A stretch of 6,692 nucleotides of DNA, from positions 24,768 through 31,459 of the forward strand of contig DCTV01000072.1 in assembly GCA_002329665.1 (NCBI GenBank), written 5' to 3'. Numbering within the stretch: position 1 is the first letter of the stretch; every line of letters begins with the position of its first letter. Positions 5,957 to 6,692 of this stretch are shown in pieces. Both the position numbers and the translations under genes were made by a program. Source of the stretch: Christensenella sp. UBA1431. GTDB taxonomy: Bacteria; Bacillota; Clostridia; Christensenellales; UBA1431. The notes under the pieces were generated by a model. The model was given only the letters and a program-made list of their open reading frames with translations. It was not told the DNA's origin and ran no database searches.

Positions 5957-6430
5957 CTAGTTCAGCATCGCGATCACGTAGTTGATCACAGCGACGAAGG
6001 CCAGCCAGACCAGATACGGCACGAGGAGCCACCCGGCCGCCGCATCCGCCCTCCACGCTTTACGGAGCAATAGCACGGTCAGGACCGCAAGCGCTATGAG
6101 GACGGCGAACGCGACCACAGGCGAGTGCATGCTAAAGAACGCGATACTCCATATAACGTTCAAAAAGCCGTTGGCCGCGAACATCGACAGCAGGCCCGCT
6201 TTCAGCCTGCCCCGGGCAATGAGCCGCGCAAGGGACAGCGCGACCATTGCTAAGAGTACGGTCCCGACGATTAGAAATACCAGGTCCGGCGGCTGGAAGG
6301 CGGGCCTGACGAGGGCTTCGTACCAGACGGAACCGGTATCCGCCAGAAGCGTCCCCGCGACCCCCACGGCCGCGACGGCCAGGACAGCGGCAACCGTTTT
6401 GAGGATATCCCTAATCTGTATCTTTGCCAT
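5957..6430 (-). CDS. tspO: TspO/MBR family membrane protein (157 aa)
   Basis: TspO proteins are small five-helix membrane proteins, relatives of the mitochondrial translocator protein, that bind tetrapyrroles; bacterial roles in porphyrin handling and stress are proposed. The sequence has five hydrophobic segments and family landmarks: WYEALVRPAFQPPDLVF at 36-52, ANGFLNVIWSIAFF at 86-99, and PYLVWLAFVAVIN at 138-150, ending in N157. The tryptophan usual after VF in helix 2 (W-x-x-LY) is absent; G56 and leucines stand there. AAGGGG lies seven bases before the ATG. No convincing promoter is visible: TATAAA at 6458-6453 could be a -10 box but lacks a good -35. After the stop, a GGTTTTT run near 5920-5926 is the only terminator hint. 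It is separated from the downstream operon by 279 bases with its own promoter, so it is probably transcribed alone. Confidence 0.9.
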   Translation of the reverse strand: MAKIQIRDILKTVAAVLAVAAVGVAGTLLADTGSVWYEALVRPAFQPPDLVFLIVGTVLLAMVALSLARLIARGRLKAGLLSMFAANGFLNVIWSIAFFSMHSPVVAFAVLIALAVLTVLLLRKAWRADAAAGWLLVPYLVWLAFVAVINYVIAMLN

Positions 6431-6530
6431 GTCGCCACCCCTTGATTCAATATTTATATTGCATGCATATTCGCTGTCCTTTAAGGTCTATGCCACCGAG
6501 TTGCTATGGGCCCGTCCGCGCTTTTGCATG

Positions 6531-6567
6531 AAAATACGGCGGAACCGGCCGGCCGATTCCGCCGTAT
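6531..6567 (-). terminator. Hairpin terminator of the Cys-rich small gene
   Basis: ATACGGCGGAA (6534-6544, plus strand) and TTCCGCCGTAT (6557-6567) form a perfect 11-bp stem, with a GC-rich partly palindromic loop between. On the minus strand it is followed by a short T-run (TATTTTC). It starts 16 bases after the stop codon at 6583. The T-tract is short, but placement and stem strength support termination. Confidence 0.7.
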
Positions 6568-6582
6568 CCTGAATGTAGCCTT

Positions 6583-6692
6583 TTAGCAGGGACCGCAAGG
6601 CTTGTTGCCGACTCCGCCGAAGCCGAAGCCATTGCCGCAGCAGCAGAGGAGGAGCAGAATGAGGATGATGCAGGAGCAGTCATCGCCTCCTC
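6583..6692 (-). CDS. C-terminal end of a small Cys/Gly-rich hydrophobic protein (35 residues visible, start beyond the right edge)
   Basis: In the minus-strand frame ending at TAA 6585-6583 the tail reads GGDDCSCIILILLLLCCC and then GNGFGFGGVGNKPCGPC. This pattern, acidic residues, a short hydrophobic run flanked by cysteines and a Gly/Cys-rich end, resembles the short hydrophobic Cys- or Gly-rich proteins common in spore-forming Firmicutes, some annotated as YjcZ-like or chorion-class high-cysteine proteins. Function is unknown. An overlapping frame with an internal ATG gives a Ser/Ala run of low complexity and is less convincing. The terminator 16 bases beyond the stop supports this being a real gene end. 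There are seven cysteines in 35 residues. The start codon and full length cannot be seen. Confidence 0.6.
   Translation of the reverse strand, partial: GGDDCSCIILILLLLCCCGNGFGFGGVGNKPCGPC

Noticed and set aside
6461..6468. Palindrome GCATGCAT region upstream of tspO as an operator
   Set aside because: The symmetric core TGCATGCA is only eight bases and the flanks are out of register, so chance is likely.

Overview
The window is a GC-rich bacterial stretch in which every gene I can support lies on the minus strand, so transcription runs from high to low coordinates. The gene set suggests a Gram-positive, probably a GC-rich member of the Clostridia. The pointers are a type III pantothenate kinase beside an ECF-type S component, a monofunctional homoserine dehydrogenase with an ACT domain, uvrB directly before uvrA, strong GGAGG-like ribosome sites, and the tail of a small Cys/Gly-rich protein of a kind common in spore formers. 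This placement is inferred from gene content; no marker gene is present.

Layout in transcription order. (1) At 6692-6583 lies the C-terminal end of a small protein with a hydrophobic run, CCC and CGPC ends, closed by a hairpin terminator at 6531-6567. (2) At 6430-5957 is a TspO/MBR-family five-helix membrane protein. (3) At 5956-5801 is a non-coding spacer with degenerate ~25-bp repeats and a tRNA-3'-end-like segment. (4) A near-consensus promoter (TTTACA, 17 bp, TATAAT) at 5800-5772 drives an operon of four genes: an ECF S component (probable pantothenate transporter), coaX, hom and a small cupin. The first two overlap as ATGA; the others are 35 and 38 bases apart. The operon ends in a 13-bp hairpin with a seven-T tract right after the cupin stop codon. 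(5) A ~395-base gene-free gap holds a second strong hairpin, a G/C-rich block, an inverted repeat and the uvrB promoter. (6) uvrB is complete and overlaps the start of uvrA, which runs off the left edge.

How the genes fit together: the S component would take up pantothenate, CoaX would phosphorylate it as the first step to coenzyme A, and Hom makes homoserine for threonine and methionine. The cupin has intact metal-ligand residues but no assignable substrate. UvrB and UvrA belong to nucleotide excision repair. No mobile element, CRISPR array or rRNA is visible, and I see no clear evidence of a new multi-gene system. The points most worth a second look are the structured leader of the S-component operon, the cupin attached to hom, the tRNA-like and repeated segment, and the Cys-rich tail at the right edge.
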